NCBI GenBank assembly: GCA_017311315.1 | Contig: CM029638.1 | Span: 8,180,368 to 8,244,367 of the forward strand | Length of the DNA: 64,000 bases | Direction of reading: 5' to 3' | Source of the DNA: Dendrocalamus latiflorus | Lineage: Eukaryota; Streptophyta; Magnoliopsida; Poales; Poaceae | The notes under the pieces: model-generated | What the model was told of the DNA's origin: nothing | Database searches by the model: none | What the model saw: only the letters and a program-made list of their open reading frames with translations | Shown here: one piece after another, positions 21,842 through 33,739 of the stretch | Position numbering within the stretch: position 1 is the stretch's first letter | Layout of the letters: every line of letters starts with the position of its first letter | Made by a program: the position numbers and the translations under genes

Positions 21842-24800
21842 TGTAACATCCTGGAAAATGTAAATAATGAATTATGGAGTTTTTGGATTATTTTAATTGC
21901 TTTTTATTTGAATTGGAGTTTATTGGCTTTTTGAAATTATAAAGGAATTTTAAAAATAAAAAGAAGGAAGGAAATCACACGTAAAATGATACAGCATGAA
22001 CATCAAATGAAGAATCTGGAAAGATGATCCATAAAGTGCTAAAAGAGAATTGTAATTAAGCATAAGGTATCATCCCTAAAAATCAGGGCAAACAAATTAA
22101 AGGAAGTTAATATTCATGTATATATGCAAAGAACCATATGTATATAAGGACCTATACACATATATACACATGAATAACATAAATAAATAAGTATGTATAT
22201 TTTGCACAAAAATCAGGGAAGGAAAGGAAAATATATATAGGTATATACCCAAGATGTATGTGCAAATGTATCTACATATAAAATTCAATTGTAAAAACAA
22301 AAGAAAAAAAAGAAAAACATTCGGCCGGGCCGGCCATCACCCCGGCCCAGCCCCCTCTCCACGCGCGGTCGCTCAGCGCAGCCAGCGCGCACGCCCGGCC
22401 CAGCACCGCGCTCCCGCGGCCCAGCTTCTCGCGCGCGCCCGCGCCCGCTGCCGAGTGGCCCCGCCCCGCCCCCGCGCTTTCTCTCTGGCCGGTGGACCCC
22501 GCCCTGCCAGGGTCGTCTCCCTCCTCCCTCTCTTCTCCACGCGCCCGCGCCGCTCTCTCGCTCGCGCTCGCTCCTCTGCGCAGCCAATCCGTTCTCCCTC
22601 TCTCACCTCGCGGACATTTTAAAAGCGCTAGCTACAGGAGGGGGGAAGCACTTCCCCGCTACCTCTCTCTTCCGCAAAATCTCGGGGGATTTGGTTCATC
22701 CCCTCCTCACCGGCGTGAACAGCGGCGGCCAAATACCGCCCCTGCCGTGCGCCGCTCCTCCAGGCTATAAATACCCCTCCTGGGAGCCGCAATCGCGCCG
22801 CAATACCTCCCTCGTCCCTCCTCTGCAAATAATTGAGCTATAACGCCCCCAAATCCCCACCGCCAACTTCTTCTTCCCCACGGCCGGCGACCGTGCCACC
22901 ATTGATTCCGGGCATCTCCGGCCGATTCCTCCCTCCTACACCCTCTTCAGGACACAGCGAAGTAGATTACACTCTCCACCGAGCTCCCCGACCTCTCTCC
23001 TTCGCCGGCGTCGATCAACCCCTTCGGACCGCCGCCACCGCTCGTCGCCAGCCTTCTCCGGCCACCGTCGTCCCCAGCCGTCAACACCAGAAGCTTCCTC
23101 ATTGCGCCAGGGTTACATTCTACGCAACCCCCGAGCCTCCCGACCACCGCTCGCCGCCGGCCACCGTCGTGCCCGACTTCCTCTGCCCGGCCGCCTCCCC
23201 GAGCTACCTCAAAAGGTATACTTACCCTATATGGGTAAGCATCGCTCGGGCGACCGAGTGGCTTACAGCGTTAACTCTCCTCCCCCCTTGCTCCCGCGTC
23301 GCGTGTTCGAGCCCCGGCTCCGCGCGCGCGGTCGAGCGATTTCTTTTAATTACTGCGCTGACAGGTGGGCCCCGCTCGTCAGCCGCTGCGGAACTGCAGA
23401 CCCACTGACAGCCTGACCCCACCGGTCAGTGTATAACGTCACTGACAGATGGACCCCACTGGTCATAGGCACAGTAACAAACGAATAAAGAAAAAGAAAT
23501 AAAATAAAAAGAAACTGACATGTGGGACCCACTGTCAGAAATTTAATAATTTTCGGAATTTACTGAACTGAGAACTTCAAATAATCATAACTTATTCATT
23601 TTAACTCCAAATTGAATGGGACAAATTTCTAAATTCATATAAAATCAAGATCTATCCAATGGAACTGAAATAATAATTTTTAAAGTTCAATTGAAGTTCT
23701 GGTGATCTTTTGAGTGATGGATTGCTTTTCTTTTATTGGGTATTTCGCACGATTAAATAGCATACGAAGCTCAAGAGGAAGAGATCGAGGCCGCAGCACT
23801 AGAAGCCCCGGACAATCAAGCACCCGACCACTGTGACCAAGGCGAGTCAATACTTTGATCATGTTGAACCTACATTTCTGCAAATTATTTTGTTTTAAAT
23901 TAACAAAGTGCATGCTGTTATTTTTATGCAAATGCATGCTAAATTTGATATTCTAGTTATATGCCATTGTTTACCTTGAATAGTATTACCCCCTCCTTTG
24001 AGTATTTGAATGTGTGAACCTTGTCGCCCTAGCAAAAATATATAGTATTAACATTTCAAAAATAAGTCCGTAACTGTATGCCATGCTTAGCATTGGTTAG
24101 GAACTCGGGGCAAGAAATTGTTCCGAGCATCACTTTTATTCATGAGAAATTGGTTTGGGCAGTCATTGTGATGATGACTGGTATATGTTGAATACGACTA
24201 TTTTACACTCCCAAGATCCCCAACTTGCTTAATTATCTGGGCAGATTGGTTCGATGGTGTGTATGTGTGTGGTGCAGTGATTGCATAAGTGGGTTAGTGG
24301 TAGACCGCCCAGATACCACTAAGGACTGAATCTTGTCATGCCAACCCGTGTAAAACAGTACAACCACAAGTCTGTAAAGTATAGCTTGGCTTAGTAAATG
24401 TGCCGGACCCTGAAAGTCATCCTTCCAGGAGGTGGTGTGAGGATGTGCAAGTGGCGGTCTGTGAGACGGCTTGAATGGGACACCCGTGAAAGGTGAAGTT
24501 CTGCTGTGGCGGGCTAGCAGGGGCGGGGAGCCAGCTGCTAGACGTTCAGAAGGAGGACATCCCGCACAACGTATGGGACCCACCGCAAGTGGGAACGACC
24601 CATAGGGTGAAATGATGGAAGGGGCGAGGTACTTTGAAAAGTTACTGTGATGGTCTGCTCAACCACATGACTAAGGAATCATGTGGGGCAATGAGTTGAT
24701 TGTCTCTTGTGGTGAAAGTGTACAAACTCTGCAGAGTCTAAAACTATTCGAATAGCCGTGCCCACGGTCAAGGGCAGACATGAGAACTTAACCAGATATA

Positions 24801-25643
24801 GTTCTATTTCAAAATGCTTTGTGGATGGGAATGAAAAAGTGGAGGGCAGTGTGAGGCCCTAGTTTGGAATTGTCCTGGGTGTCGTCCCAGTGGTAAGTTA
24901 AGCGGCTATAACGCTGAAAAATGTCATACGGTGTGATGCCGTATGTAGGGAGAAGTTATGGTGATATTAAGCATATGGTGTGATGCCATATGTATGGGAA
25001 TTCATATTAAGTACTCCTTGAACATTATGCTTTTGTTCAAATGCTAGGTCTTAGGATTTTTATATAATTGTATTCAAAAGCACTCTTCGCAAAAATAAAA
25101 TAAACCAAAGCCATCCTTTGAATAACCATACATGTTATATACTGCATTCTGTGTGTTGATTCGCTGAGCACGGGGTCGGAGTGCTCACGCTCGCTTTGCG
25201 GCAAAAATCCAGAAGCAGGAGTGCAAGACCACTACGCCTACGAGGAAACCCCCGCTATGGAGGAGAAGAACGACGAAGGAAACTAGGGCGTAGGCTTCGT
25301 TGATAAGACACGGACAAGTGGACATCCGGCGTTGTGTGCACGTATGTTATTAGTTAGCTGGTGACATATAATGCACACATTACCTTCCAGTCGCTTGCCT
25401 GTGGATTTGGGTTTACTTTTGCTGTACTTCCGCTGTGCATGTTTGTAATAAGGCAATTGGCCAGATCGGCCTCTTTTGTAAACTCTATCACCCGACGTGG
25501 TGTATTTCAAGTTATGTAATATAATGAATGTTTATGCGATGTATGAAATGATTCAGCAATGTTCCTGTGTGCACTAACTACTGATCCAGGGATTAGTGCA
25601 GTGAAACACAGTAAGATTCAGATTGAAAAATCTGGGTCTGACA
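21842..25643 (+). repeat. 3' LTR (3802 bp)
   Basis: Nearly identical to the 5' LTR, including the GC island, TATA box (about 22763) and hairpins. Visible differences include single-base changes and a shorter C-run near 23280. Confidence 0.95.
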
Positions 25644-25648
25644 CGTGT

Positions 25649-26352
25649 GAATTATATTCTTCCATCTAGTAGGAAGAACATAGAGATTAAGGCTAGTTTT
25701 AGACCTTTGTGAAAGCATCCTGTAACCAGTTCATAGTAATAAAGAGCATCTTCATTCTCTTCTAAGGATTTCAGCCATCTTTCTCATATTATTTCGTAAG
25801 ATCGGCGATTCGATCATCGACAAGTCTATATGCCATAAATTCATGGGTTTGGGTCATCTCTTCATGAAACGACATCTACACTCTTTCTCCTCCCCTCTCC
25901 CATGTTAGTAAAAATCTTATTTGGTAAAACTTATAGACAACTAGCATCATGCCATTGTATATACCCTTACATAGCTTATTTAAGATTGTAAATTGTAATG
26001 ATCTTAAGCTCAAGCCTGAAGCTAAAACCCTACAACTCGCCAGCCAAGGTCTTAGGCTCTTAGCCCAGCACATCCCACTTAGCTTAGGGCCAGTTCATAA
26101 AGTGTTGTGGCTTTTGGCTGAATACGAAAGAGATTGAGAAAGTAAAGGATATTTCCGTTGAGAAGCCACTATGTTTAAAATGGCTCCTACAAACTCTTAT
26201 AGAATCCACCTTAAAAAGTCATTTTATTCAAATAACAACTTCTAAAACCCAAAAAACAGAAACATTTTAGAACAGAGCCTTAACCCGGTTTGCTCGGGCC
26301 GACCCACCTCAGCCCAAAACCAAGGCTGACTTGACTGGCTTCGCTTTGATTA
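25649..26352. other. Continuation of the interrupted host sequence; no gene
   Basis: GAATTATATTCTTCC onward continues the LTR-like host sequence seen before 15570 (the phrase GATCGTGTGAATT occurs on the left side). It includes a poly(A)-like region near 25740. No coding frame was supported. Confidence 0.4.
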
Positions 26353-26609
26353 GGGGCTGTTTGGTTGCTAGCCACACTTTACCAACAAAAATTGCCACAT
26401 TGCCTAAGTTGAGGTGCTCAAATTCTTTGCCACACCTTAGCAAGCCTAAGGGAATCTTGCCACACTTTTTTGAGTCATTGATGCGTGGGACCTAGTTTGC
26501 TGGAAGGGAATCTTGCCACAACTGTGGCTGCAACCAAACAGCTCCTTGAGTTGGTCAAACTTGCCTAACCTTAGGCGTGGTAAACTGTGGCTAGCAACCA
26601 AACACCTCC
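26353..26609. mobile_element. hAT-like MITE, about 257 bp, with roughly 30-bp TIRs
   Basis: Left end GGGGCTGTTTGGTTGCTAGC then CACACTTTACC. The reverse complement of the right end is GGAGGTGTTTGGTTGCTAGC then CACAGTTTACC. The TTTGGTTGC core is common in grass hAT-type MITEs. The flanks are TTA and TAA, so the target duplication is unclear. Confidence 0.65.
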
Positions 26610-26994
26610 TAATTGACCCATTCATTTAACTCACCGTGAATATGCAAAACCAAACCGGATTTTTTCACGTGATCGTGCAATTGTTTAGCAGAACTAGTCA
26701 ATGGAGTAGTTACTATTGTATCCTATTTTTCGGCTATGGTTTATAAATTTTGGCTTATGATTTTTGAATTTTATCTGTTCGTGGGAGACGATACGCAGAG
26801 GAAAATAGTCATATGTAATTTTAACTGATATAGCTGAACTCGATATAATGTCTACCATAATCTATCAATAGACTCCGTCTTAAAAATATACTATTTAAAA
26901 TCTAATTACTATATAAATAAAAGCCAAAACTAAATTATTAGTGTAAAAGAACACCGTTGCGCCTCTTCTGCTGCCACTCCCCACGCTTCCACTC
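26610..26994. repeat. AT-rich dispersed repeat
   Basis: From about 26735 to 26945 the sequence (GGTTTATAAATTTTGGCTTA ... ATCTATCAATAGACTCCGTC) recurs in diverged form at about 54975-55195. It looks like an old MITE family; ends are not clear. Confidence 0.4.
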
Positions 26995-27850
26995 GAGAAA
27001 ATTGATCATTTGCCACTTTGAAGAGTGGGCTTTGCAAAATTGCCACTTTCAAAATTGTCTTCGCAAAAATGTCATGCAGTATATTTACCTCTTGATTACC
27101 ATGCCATTTGAGCTATTTAACTCATTTAATATTTTTTTTTCTAATTTTAGGGACTGAAAAAGACCTTTCTACCATTGCTAAGTTTCTTTAACCTGTATAG
27201 CTCACCGTGTGAGAACCATGCAGCGAATGCCGAACATATAACACATCATCGGATTGCTTCAAGAAGGGCACATCCGTGAGATTCTTCTGAGCCCAATACA
27301 GCCTATGCAAGTCCTTCACCTACAATACCAACCAAGCGCAGGGAGGGCATCATAACACTATACAATCACATCGTAAACTAATATCCCCTTCACACCGAAA
27401 AGTAAAATAAATGTCCTAAAAACTTGTAAATAACTTTCTCTCGGTCGCTATTTTTTTTACCAAGAATTACATAAGCTGTTACCAACTCAGGGAAAGAGTT
27501 TTATGGGAACCTGATCACGCAAGGTGTGTTCTCGCTTGAAGTCCTCCTGGGCGGCGGGCTCCGGCGACGGCGGGGAACAGTTGAGATCCAAATCCATGAC
27601 CGCGGCTATGATCAAACAAAATATTAAACACAAACAAACAGCAAGAAACACAAATACAATTCAATTTTGCGAGGGTAGAAATGTCTTTTCCAGCCCCTGA
27701 AATTAGAAAAAAATATTAAATGGATTAAATGGCTCAAATGACATGGTAATCAAGAGATAAATGTACTGTATGGTATTTTTACGAAGTCAATTTTAAAAGT
27801 GGTAATTTTACGAAGTCCACTTTTCAAAGTGGCAAATGATCAATTTTCTC
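26995..27850 (-). mobile_element. Pack-MULE: Mutator-like element with about 179-bp TIRs and a captured gene fragment
   Basis: Left arm 26995-27173 starts GAGAAAATTGATCATTTGCC. The right arm 27673-27850 is its close reverse complement along the whole length, ending GGCAAATGATCAATTTTCTC. Long TIRs of this size without a transposase are typical of Mutator-like elements. The 500-bp interior is not repetitive and has exon/intron structure (next entry). A clean 9-bp target duplication was not found. The right end lies about 230 bp upstream of the start codon of the GT8 gene. Confidence 0.85.
27188..27597 (-). pseudogene. Captured two-exon gene fragment inside the Pack-MULE (72 codons)
   Basis: On the minus strand an ATG at 27597 opens MDLDLNCSPPSPEPAAQEDF and ends at a donor (GATCAG|GTTCCC, exon 27597-27511). 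A phase-0 acceptor (TTGTAG|GTGAAG at 27319) leads into VKDLHRLYWAQKNLTDVPFL, and the frame ends at TAA (27190-27188). The LHRLYWAQKNL stretch weakly recalls the LHRLYRxQxxLM motif of DUF863 proteins, but I am not sure of the parent. Exon 1 has the high GC of a grass first exon. Splice sites and frame are intact, so the fragment could be transcribed from the right TIR, antisense to the GT8 promoter. Confidence 0.6.
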
Positions 27851-28081
27851 ATTAACTCCACTGCCTCCGCCTCTCCCATTTCCGTTGAAGCCAAACCAAA
27901 GGGAAAAAAAAGAAGAGAGAAAAGGCCACCGCTCCCGAGACACCTCACCGGCGACCGCCCCCACCGGCCATTCCCACCGAGCTCCCCGACCCGGTTCTCC
28001 GCCGTCCGGTGATGCTTCTCGGCTCGGCTCCGGCGATCCCCACTCGTAGATAGATCTGGGCGTAGGAGGGTTCCCGGCGGG
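27851..28081 (+). promoter_or_regulatory. 5' leader / proximal promoter of the GT8 gene
   Basis: Purine-rich then C-rich sequence with no TATA box between the Pack-MULE end and the ATG. The Pack-MULE right TIR therefore makes up the proximal upstream DNA of this gene. Confidence 0.5.
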
Positions 28082-31000
28082 ATGGGGCGGGGTTGCCGGC
28101 GGTCTCTAGGGTTGTGGTGGCTCGTCGCGGCGTGGGTGGCGGTGGAGGCGTTGGCCGCGGGTGCGGAGGGGCCGCGGGAGGTCACCGCGGCGCCGGCCCG
28201 GCGCCGGCACGCGTACGCGGCGATGATGTACATGGGCACGCCCCGCGACTACGAGTTCTACGTGGCCACGCGCGTCATGATGCGCTCGCTGCGGAGGCTC
28301 GGCACCAACGCCGACGGCGTCGTGATCGCCTCCCTCGACGTCCCGCTGCGCTGGGTCCAGGCGCTGTAAGCTCCCCCCTCTCCCTGTCACCATCGGTTGG
28401 CTTTTGCCATGGTTCGTTGTGTGGGTGTCCAAAATTTGACGTCCTTGTAGATGCGTGATGCCCAGTTTGGCGTACTTGAAGCGGGGTCCGATGCAACCTT
28501 TTTTGTTTTTTTTTTTTTTTTGGGAAGCGCCGAAGGTTTGGCTAATTGACTTCATTTGCTGTAAATTTGTGGCTGTATTTATGCTCTGTGTTCTTAAGTT
28601 GACACCCCTGCCGAAGTTTGATGCAATTTTTGAGCTCCTTCGATTGCTGATTTGTGTGGACTTTGGCTGTTTAGTTGAGCACCTTCGCTGCTATTCGACG
28701 CGAATTAGTGGTTATTTGATTAGTATCACAGTATATGGCTAGGTTATCGTATTCCTTGTTTGGCTCAAATTTGATTTTCTTTTGGTGCGTTTCCTTAAGC
28801 ATTTGGTGTTTCCGGTATCAAAGGTGGTGCCTTTCTGTTGCTGTAACATGTGAGTTTGCACTTTTTCCCCTTGTATTTTCCTGAACGTTTCTGACGTGCG
28901 GATCGTCAGTGTCATTCTGGCCTTGTCCTGTTAATTACTGTTTCTTCCAGTATTTTTGGACGAACATGCGAGATGGATGTGTTCTTGCTCTTGCTTGCAT
29001 CTTCGGAAATGGTTTCCTGTACTTGTTACAGTCTTTGAGTTGGTAGCTCTCTTATTCATGTTTACTTAGTAGTATGAAGGCCTTGAAGTTTGTTAAGAGC
29101 AATACTGTGTCCAGGTTGTGAGATGTTTGTTGACGAATTTTGAGATTTGAGCTGCAAATTTCCATCACCAATAGTTGCACAAACCGCACCTAGCTGATTG
29201 CTGATGCTTTACTATAGAATATTATTTGTGTTGGACTGCTGACTTGGCCTTTGTTAGATATTTGCTGGAAAGTAATGAGATTTGACCTGTTGGTTTCGAC
29301 TGCCTAACGTTCTACTTGGTAGATGGAGTAGTTGATTGTGACTAAATAGTTCTGTAACAACGTTTCAGTTGGACTACTATGTAAATATGCCGTATTGTTG
29401 TAAGTTACCACATGTGGATGTCGACTTGAGTTAATTTTGTCCGTGTTATGGCTTGTTAGTAGTTGCCGTGGAATTTACAGTTCCACGGAACTAGCTTGGT
29501 TTTGTGGAATTTGTCAGCTTTCTTTGTATCCTAGTGGCCCAACCTTTTTCCCCTGTTCCTGAGAAATATCAAACGTCCAAGTGCTAACCAGATTGGGCAT
29601 TTTTATTTGTCGGCTTTAACAAATGGACAGTGAATTGAATAATATATATGAATACTAGTTGAAGTTGGTAATCATGCTGGGCTTCGAAGCTTAGTCATTA
29701 TTGAGCTGTGTAACTAACTAATAACAGTATTTTCTTGTGGGCACTAATAAAGTGTAACTAATCTGGAATGAACAATAGTGGCAGTATAGAGTGGAACCAA
29801 TGTTGAGGTTTCAATAAAATGGAAGCCAGGGGGGTTTTCCTCCCTAGCTCTAATGAATGAGTGGAACCAGGAATGGGTAATAGTACATGTGTCTTTCACT
29901 CTATTATGCCTAGTAAGTGGTGAAATACAAAATATGAAATTTGAATCCAGTTTATCATGTGATGATTATTGAAACAATGAATGAAGCAGCATGATTTTTT
30001 TTGGATGCAACACATGTTTATCCAGCTATTGCTAGAATTTACATGTATTATGAAGCATGTAACATACATTTATTGCTGCTGAATATAGCTGAGATGTGCC
30101 TTCTTTTTTTTGTCACTTCTGGTCTTGATTCTGTTAGTGATTTATCATTTATGCATCTCCAACTGTTTCTCTAGGAAAGATGATGGTGTGAAGGTGGTCT
30201 CTGTGGAGAATTTGAAGAATCCTTATGAAAAACAAGAAAACTTCAACATGCGATTCAAGTTGACTTTGAACAAGCTGTATGCTTGGAGCTTAGTTTCCTA
30301 TGATCGAGTTGTTATGCTCGACTCTGACAACATTTTTCTCCAGAACACTGATGAATTATTTCAGTGTGGCCAGTTCTGTGCTGTCTTCATCAACCCTTGT
30401 ATCTTCCATACAGGCCTCTTTGTACTTCAGGTAGAGTTACTTAATCGGCAGGCATATCTTTTCTTGTTGAAAAATTCTTAATTTCTGCAGATCTGTGGAA
30501 TTATTAGGAATCAACCTCCTTTTTCTCTAGCGAGACATTTGTTGTTGTTCAGTACTTCAGTTTAGGGCTGATATAGATGCCATTTGATACTTGATTTTTT
30601 TGAAGGAACATTTGATACTTGATTTTTCGTTATTCATTGTATGGTTGAAAAAATATCTATGTCATTTTGTTGTCAATTGGTTCAGTGCAATTTTTTCACC
30701 CTAGAATTATAACCTTCGTTCAGTTTGAAGCTGGAAGCTTATATTGAATTTGGTAGTTTTTCTTGGGAATTATACTTTACCTCTTTATTGGTCTTTTTCA
30801 AGACATATGTGTATTTGTCTAAGACATGTGCCTCAGAGAGCAATATTCTGCAGAAGTTTTTAAATGTTAAACCCCATGTATTCTGCAGATCAACTTACCT
30901 GTAAATTTTGACATTTCTGTACTGTAAGCAGACTTGTAATGGTTATGATTATCCATACATTATGCACCCAAAAATTATTGTTGCTACTCGTCACTCAACC

Positions 31001-32557
31001 AAATATTCTATTGTCTTGTGTATTTTACCAAAATCACAACTATATAATGTCCAACAAATGAATCTAGCCCTCGAGCTTGATGTCCTCAGCTATGGTCTTG
31101 TTTTGTTTTCCTTTTTGTTTCCAGCCCTCAATGGACGTTTTTAAGAAAATGCTACATGAGCTAGCTGTTGGGCGTGATAACCCAGATGGTGCAGATCAAG
31201 GCTTCCTTGCTAGCTATTTCCCGGACTTGCTTGATCAACCAATGTTCCATCCACCAGCTAATGGTACCAAACTTGATGGGACTTATCGCCTTCCTCTAGG
31301 CTATCAGATGGATGCATCTTACTATTGTGAGTATCAGTACCAGTATATGATTATTTCATACACTGATGCATTTTGCTGGCTAAGACTAATGGACTACACT
31401 GCTTTCAGATTTGAAGCTCCGCTGGAGTATCCCATGTGGACCGAACAGTGTGATTACATTTCCGAGTGCGCCATGGTTTAAGCCATGGTACTGGTGGTCT
31501 TGGCCAGTTTTACCTTTGGGGCTTTCTTGGCACGAGCAACGTCGTGAAAACCTAGGGTGAGTGTTTTCTTTAGATTTTTTTGTCTTCCATATTTCTATTG
31601 CATTATGAAATTCTGGCATTAACAGTATCTTGTACAAATGCGGTACCAGAAAATCAAAGGTTGTTACGGTGGATGATAGTATCATCCATATTTGTGTATA
31701 CTGATGTGATTGGTGACATGTCCTTTGGGAATTGCCTTCTATCTTCTTTAGAATAAAGATGCATAAAGAGAGGGCGTTTTCATGCCATGTGTCTTTTAGG
31801 ATAAAGTTGCACAAGGCAAGGAATTATCATGTGTTTTTATCTTTGCTAGGATAAAGTTCCCTAAAGTAGGGGATTATGGTACTTCAGCATTCTATCTTTT
31901 TTTAAGGATAAAGCAACATACAACACTATTCCATGTTGGTTGGTGTTGCTGAATTTTAATTTCTGAAACATTGTATGTCTATTGCATTTTCTGACGAACT
32001 TTTAACTGATGCAAAACAGGTATTCATCGGAGCTACCAGTGGTATTAATCCAGGCTCTACTGTACATTGGAGTCATTGCAGTCACCCGACTAGCACGGCC
32101 TAGTTTGTCAAAGATGTGCTACAACAGAAGAATGGAGAAAAGCACTATATTTTTACTTACCACGCTCAGAGTAGTGGCAGCATGGTCCATACTTGCAGCT
32201 TACAGCATTCCCTTCTTCCTCATCCCACGGACTGTGCATCCGCTGCTGGGCTGGCCCCTGTACCTGCTCGGTGCCTTCTCCCTTTCTTCCATTGTGATCA
32301 ATGTCTTCCTCCTCCACCCCCTTGCTGTGCTCACAACGTGGTTTGCGATCATCGGCGTGCTCATTGTGATGGCATTCCCTTGGTATGTAAATGGCGTTGT
32401 CAGGGCATTGGCAGTGTTTGCCTATGCGATTTGCTGCGCGCCCTTGATTTGGGCATCTTTAGTTAAGACAATGAGGTCTATGCAGATCCTGATCGAGAGG
32501 GATGCGTTCAGACTTGGAGAACCTAACCAGACGGCCGAGTTCACGAAGCTGTACTGA
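28082..32557 (+). CDS. GT8 glucuronosyltransferase, PGSIP6/IPUT1 type, 5 exons
   Basis: Exons 28082-28365, 30175-30430, 31125-31326, 31409-31556 and 32020-32557 join in phase to 475 codons plus TGA. The N-terminus has a signal-anchor-like stretch (LGLWWLVAAWVAVEALAAGA), then the GT8 fold from HAYAAMMYMGTPRDYEFYVA, a DSD metal/UDP-sugar motif at residues 144-146 (VVMLDSDNIFL), and NPCIFHTGLFVL, ADQGFLASYF, FPSAPWFKPWYWW. The last 180 residues hold about five hydrophobic segments. This multi-pass C-terminus separates PGSIP6/IPUT1 from other glycogenin-like GT8 proteins. By family knowledge it adds glucuronic acid to inositol phosphorylceramide in the Golgi, the first sugar step of GIPC sphingolipids. 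Intron 1 (1.8 kb) is long. Start codon: the only ATG giving the conserved N-terminus. Confidence 0.93.
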
Positions 32558-33570
32558 GGTGTGCCATGGCAGAAACATATGATCACTTCGAGTGTCATTC
32601 AAGTCGATCAGCTAATCCTGATTTACGTTGGCAATTCTGATGGCCAATTCAGTTGTACAAGTAAACCGCAGCGTGTGGGAACTACAGACGTGCAGGTGGT
32701 GGTATACAGTGGCAAGGGAACGGGGAATTTGTTGTACGTGTGCGTGTGTTGGGTGTCGAACTGCAGAGGAACAAAGTACTGGAGTAATTCCTTTGTTTCT
32801 TGATTGCCGTTCCTAAAAAAAAGGCAACACATTCTTGGCATTCCTGTAATTGATATCTTCAGTTCCACTCTCATGAAAAGGGGTTGAGATTTTTGTCAAA
32901 TGTTCTTGCAAATACCCACTGAACTCTGTACCATTGGATATACTGTTGCTTCTCCCTGTGCCCTGAAGCTTGAAACGCGATTGCACTGACGAACATTTCG
33001 ATCACGGAGACAAGAAATTGTCTGGCAGCATACAGCCACTGAAGCCACAGACGTACCTTATCTCGGATATCCCTGCGTGAACGTATCATCTGACGGACTA
33101 ACGGGGTGGTGACGCTGCAAACTATAAAGCTTTTGCTATTATATGACTGCAGTGGGGAAGCAGGGTTTTAACGGAGGTGTGAATTTAAGGCATGTTGGTT
33201 CTAAGATAAGTTCAGACGGAATAGTACGAAAGTTTAATATATATAACTAAACAATGATTTAAATATTATTTAGTTATGCTATTTTTTAGCTTGTTAGAAT
33301 TGATCATAACTCCTGCAACTCTCTTTTGGGTTTTAATTCCTGAGATCATTCTTTTAAACCCGAAAGCAAAAATAGAAGTAATTTACTTTTTGGTGTCCCA
33401 GACCAATCTTATACTATAATCTATTACTATCATAAAAACTATCCCATCAGAGCCTTTTACATCCCCATTCGATCACTAAACATTGTAACAAGAAATACCC
33501 CTAATACACCACCTCATGCCACACAAGCTCACAAATGAGATTCAAATTAACACTATAGAATTCTCCAATG
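32558..33570. other. 3'UTR of the GT8 gene, then intergenic
   Basis: The transcript probably ends within a few hundred bases of the stop. The rest is AT-rich and no gene was seen. Confidence 0.4.
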
Positions 33571-33577
33571 GCGTATC

Positions 33578-33715
33578 CTATAGCCGCATAATGGCGTACT
33601 GTTTTTCCTCTCCATAAGCCTTTTTGTGGTATGTGCACTTGTGCTTGGCTGCCAACCTCGTCGCCTCGCACGCTTTGGACTGTAACTGCGCCAGCTTCGA
33701 TGCCAACGCCCCCAT
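33578..33715 (-). pseudogene. First-exon fragment of mitochondrial ATP synthase subunit g
   Basis: On the minus strand ATG 33715 reads MGALASKLAQLQSKACEATR, then LAAKHKCTYHKKAYGEEKQY, ending at TAG (33580-33578) after 45 codons. The N-terminus of plant F1Fo ATP synthase subunit g has the same pattern (ASKLAQLQSKACEAT...AKHGC.Y......KQYV). The usual continuation with the conserved PPTVEKC block is missing, replaced by AIMRL and a stop, so this is a truncated copy, probably a captured fragment. No TIRs were identified around it. Confidence 0.6.
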
Positions 33716-33739
33716 GGATCTGTTGCCATTGCATAATTA

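Larger units (their letters stand above)
15570..25648 (+). mobile_element. Complete non-autonomous Gypsy-type LTR retrotransposon, gag-only, very long LTRs
   Basis: A 5-bp target duplication CGTGT (15570-15574 and 25644-25648) flanks two near-identical LTRs that begin TGTAACATCC and end TCTGACA. Between them are a tRNA-Met PBS, a gag gene, a shred of protease, integrase C-terminal remnants, and a polypurine tract. RT and RNase H are missing, so movement must have relied on enzymes of a related autonomous element. By eye I count about 13 differences between the LTRs over 3.8 kb (roughly 0.3-0.4%), which indicates a recent insertion. The insertion interrupted an older LTR-like sequence. Confidence 0.93.
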
